Shown here: in pieces, positions 54,934 through 57,101 of the stretch
Position numbering within the stretch: position 1 is the stretch's first letter
Layout of the letters: each line of letters begins with the position of its first letter
From: Candidatus Acetothermia bacterium
GTDB taxonomy: Bacteria > Bipolaricaulota > Bipolaricaulia > RBG-16-55-9 > DRXL01
Assembly: GCA_016179105.1 (NCBI GenBank)
Contig: JACOSB010000052.1
Coordinates: forward strand, 1 to 57,101
DNA length: 57,101 bases
Direction: 5' to 3'
The notes under the pieces: model-generated
Database searches by the model: none
Told to the model about the DNA's origin: nothing
What the model saw: the letters and a program-made list of their open reading frames with translations, nothing else
Position numbers and translations under genes: made by a program

Positions 54934-56037
54934 TTAAATTAACAATTTCCCCTTCTCGAAGATCTTCTCCCCGTCTCCGTAGATCGCACCTTCTTTTCTC
55001 AGGTCCAAGACCATATCCCAGTGCAGGCCAGATTTGTTCTTTCCGTTGCACTCCGGGAAAGCAGCCCCCAGCGCGAAGTGCACCGTGCCCCCGATTTTCT
55101 CGTCAAACAGAGTATTCTTCGAGTAATTTTGAATATTGTAGTTGAGCCCGATCGCGAACTCACCCAACACACTCGCTCCCTCGTCGAGCGCGAGCATCGA
55201 CTTCAAAAAATCTTCGCCTTGATCGGCACTCGATCGGATTACTTTGCCGTTCTTAAAAACAATCTTCACCCCGTCGATATCGCGCGCACCGTAATTGGTC
55301 GGGAAGTTGAACGAGACCTGCCCTTCGACCGAGCCATCCACAGGGCTGGTGAAGACTTCGCCGTCGGGCATATTCTCATGCCCGCAGGCGTTGACCCACT
55401 TGCGCCCCGTGAGCTTTAGTTTTACATCCGTGCCGTCGCCGACGACGTGCAATTCAGAAAATTTGCTGAGCTCTTTGATGACGCGATCTTGCTCTTTCTC
55501 GACTTTTTGCCACTCCGCAACCGGGTTTTTGGAGTTCAGTTTGCAGGCGTTATAGACAAAATCTTCATACTCGTAGAGAGACATCTCGAAATCTTGAGCA
55601 TGGGCTTCGGTCGGGTACTGCACGCCACACCAGCGCATCTTGCCCTTGGCCATGCGCTCCATGAATTTCGCAAAGAGTGGCTGTCGGGCGGCGCTTTGCG
55701 TCGCCATCTTCTTCGGGTTAGTTTTAGAGAGAGCACGGGTATTATTGGAGCCCCAAATGGTCAAAACAGCGTCGACTGTATCAGTCACGACGCGCTCAAT
55801 TTCTGAGATGTATTTGAGCTGATGCTCCTGGGCTTCCCGCAAGAAATGCTCTCCCCAGTGCGGGGGAGTCAACCGCAAAACAGGGTGTGCCCCAACTCTC
55901 AGAGCTTCGACACCGATGGCTTCTGCGAGCGGGGTTGCTAACGTATTTCCGTTAATGATGAAAAGTTGATCCTTCTTCAGCCTCAAAGAATAGTTGGCTA
56001 GCAGATTGGCCAGTTTCTGGACGCGGAGATCGTACAT
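54934..56037 (-). CDS. M29-family aminopeptidase
   Basis: 367 residues. MYDLRVQKLANLLANYSLRL, AHAQDFEMSLYEYEDFVYNA, WVNACGHENMPDGEVFTSPV (Glu ligand), LGEFAIGLNYNI (Glu), GTVHFALGAAFPE (His) and LHWDMVLDL (His, Asp). This is the co-catalytic metal aminopeptidase T/S type, which removes N-terminal residues in the cytosol. Length is near the family norm. Downstream GCCAAG repeat. Confidence 0.92.
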   Translation of the reverse strand: MYDLRVQKLANLLANYSLRLKKDQLFIINGNTLATPLAEAIGVEALRVGAHPVLRLTPPHWGEHFLREAQEHQLKYISEIERVVTDTVDAVLTIWGSNNTRALSKTNPKKMATQSAARQPLFAKFMERMAKGKMRWCGVQYPTEAHAQDFEMSLYEYEDFVYNACKLNSKNPVAEWQKVEKEQDRVIKELSKFSELHVVGDGTDVKLKLTGRKWVNACGHENMPDGEVFTSPVDGSVEGQVSFNFPTNYGARDIDGVKIVFKNGKVIRSSADQGEDFLKSMLALDEGASVLGEFAIGLNYNIQNYSKNTLFDEKIGGTVHFALGAAFPECNGKNKSGLHWDMVLDLRKEGAIYGDGEKIFEKGKLLI

Positions 56038-56227
56038 ATTTACTTTTTCCTCCTCGGGGAATTCGTACTATTCTAGAGGGTCATCGACCGCGCAGCAAGC
56101 AAAATCATGAACTCTAGTTGGGTTCTCTAGGCCAGTTATTGACCAACGCTGATTTGACACATCGAGTGGCTCTATGCTAATTTCAGTCCATTGAACCAGC
56201 ACAATTCGCTGAACACAGGAGGTTCGT

Positions 56228-56671
56228 ATGCTCAAAGAGTTCGCGATGCGTGGGAACGTGCTCGACATGGCCATCGGTATTATTATTGGTGCAGCCTTTG
56301 GCCGGATCGTCACGTCCTTCGTCAATGATATTCTGATGCCCCCGATCGGCTTACTGATGGGCAAAGTGGATTTCGCGAATATGTACATGACGCTGACTGA
56401 AGGGAAGACTCCAGGACCCTATCCCTCGTTGGCTGATGCCAAAGCGGCAGGGGCCGTAACGATCAGCTATGGCCTCTTCATCAACGTCATCTTGGATTTT
56501 ATCATCGTCGCGTTCGTGATCTTTTTGTTGATCCGGCAAGTTAATCGCATGACGGCCAAGCCTGCGCCGGCTCCCGCCGCACCGACGGCCAAAGATTGCC
56601 CGTATTGCGTCTCTGCTATCCCGATCAAAGCAACGCGTTGCCCCCATTGCACGTCAGAGTTGAAAGCATAA
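56228..56671 (+). CDS. mscL: Large-conductance mechanosensitive channel with C-terminal zinc ribbon
   Basis: 147 residues. TM1 [20 protein letters not shown], then [14 protein letters not shown]; the periplasmic loop; TM2 [20 protein letters not shown]. It adds a C-terminal zinc ribbon ([19 protein letters not shown]), which replaces the usual helical bundle. It opens at high membrane tension. ACAGGAGG lies 6 nt before the ATG. The zinc ribbon occurs in some MscL of diverse phyla. Confidence 0.94.
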   Translation: MLKEFAMRGNVLDMAIGIIIGAAFGRIVTSFVNDILMPPIGLLMGKVDFANMYMTLTEGKTPGPYPSLADAKAAGAVTISYGLFINVILDFIIVAFVIFLLIRQVNRMTAKPAPAPAAPTAKDCPYCVSAIPIKATRCPHCTSELKA

Positions 56672-56723
56672 ACAGACCTGTAGGGGTGAGGTCACCTCGC
56701 CCCTACACGCAAACAAAAAGGAA

Positions 56724-56757
56724 GATCTCCCTCGAGCCGGGGGGCGCGAGGGAGATC
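56724..56757 (+). terminator. Terminator-like hairpin after mscL
   Basis: GATCTCCCTCG (56724-56734) pairs perfectly with CGAGGGAGATC (56747-56757); no T-run follows. The smaller hairpin TGTAGGGG/CCCCTACA lies just before it at 56679-56708. The rest of the gap to 56975 shows nothing that I recognise. Confidence 0.5.
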
Positions 56758-56975
56758 GGTGGCCGATGCGGGATGCCTTGGGTTCTTCATCAATTCTCAA
56801 GCAGGAGATGCCCGTTTGACCAGGGCTAGTAGAGTAAGATGTAGCTGTTTCCAGACCTCCTGGTTGAGCTTTGTTTTCTGCTCCTAACTGTAATCCGATT
56901 CAGGTCAAAATGCAGTGGAGAGTTAGTGCAAATTGCGTGAAATGTTCGTGGAAAATACGTGCTAATACTAATTTG

Positions 56976-57101
56976 TCATAGGAATGTCTGGATAGAGTTA
57001 AGCCCTTTGAGCCACCAGGGATAAGCGGTCAAGCGTCGCAAGTGCGCCGGTTCTTCCCAATAGGGGCGCAGCGCTTCCCCCAAAGCGTGCTCCAGCGCCT
57101 C
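56976..57101 (-). CDS. C-terminal fragment of an unknown protein (runs off window)
   Basis: A minus-strand frame enters from the window edge: EALEHALGEALRPYWEEPAH, LRRLTAYPWWLKGLNSIQTF, L, then TGA 56976-56978. The amphipathic Trp/Leu/Arg-rich helix end is protein-like. I cannot assign a family from 41 residues. Confidence 0.5.
   Translation of the reverse strand, partial: EALEHALGEALRPYWEEPAHLRRLTAYPWWLKGLNSIQTFL

Noticed and set aside
57017..57031. Another GGGATAAGCGG match to the LytTR half-site
   Set aside because: It lies inside a coding frame and lacks the second half-site.

Overview
The window is a 57.1 kb chromosomal segment of a free-living, aerobic, probably diderm bacterium. It carries a heme-A cytochrome oxidase cluster, Sec translocon parts and many exported proteins. 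Several predicted small beta-barrels end in phenylalanine, as outer-membrane proteins often do. The coding density, an archaeal-type short ProRS and the mix of families suggest a deep-branching or candidate phylum, but I cannot place it from sequence alone. I found no rRNA, complete tRNA or CRISPR array.

Layout. 1-120: tail of an IS200/IS605-type element. 63-1729: frameshifted exported NHL-propeller gene. 1.8-5.5 kb: an island of small toxin-antitoxin (TA) modules (two HicBA, a decayed pair, MazEF-like, a TumE-like pair). 5.6-9.2 kb: ClpC, a Uma2 nuclease and a small membrane protein. 9.4-15.5 kb: an orphan solute-binding protein, then an ECF sigma/anti-sigma operon with envelope proteins. 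15.5-24.3 kb: housekeeping (small barrels, YebC, Dcd, YajC-SecD-SecF, HolA, a trans-sulfuration enzyme). 24.3-29.2 kb: TPR protein, MNT-HEPN module, broken FxLYD gene, Fic protein and a miniature IS605 derivative. 29.2-36.8 kb: proS and uvrA separated by more small modules, including a two-gene family present twice intact and once as a relic. 36.8-43.5 kb: coxB-coxA-coxC-coxC-subunit IV/cytochrome c fusion-ctaA-ctaB. 43.5-46.4 kb: DUF420, another TA pair, a secreted protein and a LytTR regulator. 46.4-57.1 kb: M24 peptidase, acyl-CoA dehydrogenase, YggS, RarA, a large riboswitch-controlled exoprotein, SmpB, M29 aminopeptidase and MscL.

Most notable. (1) Three cassettes of about 0.6 kb sit directly behind ctaB or proS and are bounded by duplicated, synonymously diverged copies of that gene's 3' end; two of them carry TA-like gene pairs. 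Other TA modules are bounded by different direct repeats. This looks like a way of inserting cassettes at gene ends without breaking the gene. (2) A two-gene overlapping module (30709-31283, 34861-35459, relic 36278-36469) behaves like an undescribed TA system. (3) A class I c-di-GMP-type (GEMM-I) aptamer precedes the 986-residue exoprotein, with A at the position that distinguishes cGAMP-sensing variants. (4) Paired direct repeats resembling LytTR operators lie upstream of the LytTR gene and of its secreted neighbour. (5) Cytochrome c is fused to oxidase subunit IV instead of subunit II. (6) A 101-bp sequence is repeated perfectly, 26.7 kb apart in opposite orientation, as part of IS605-type ends.
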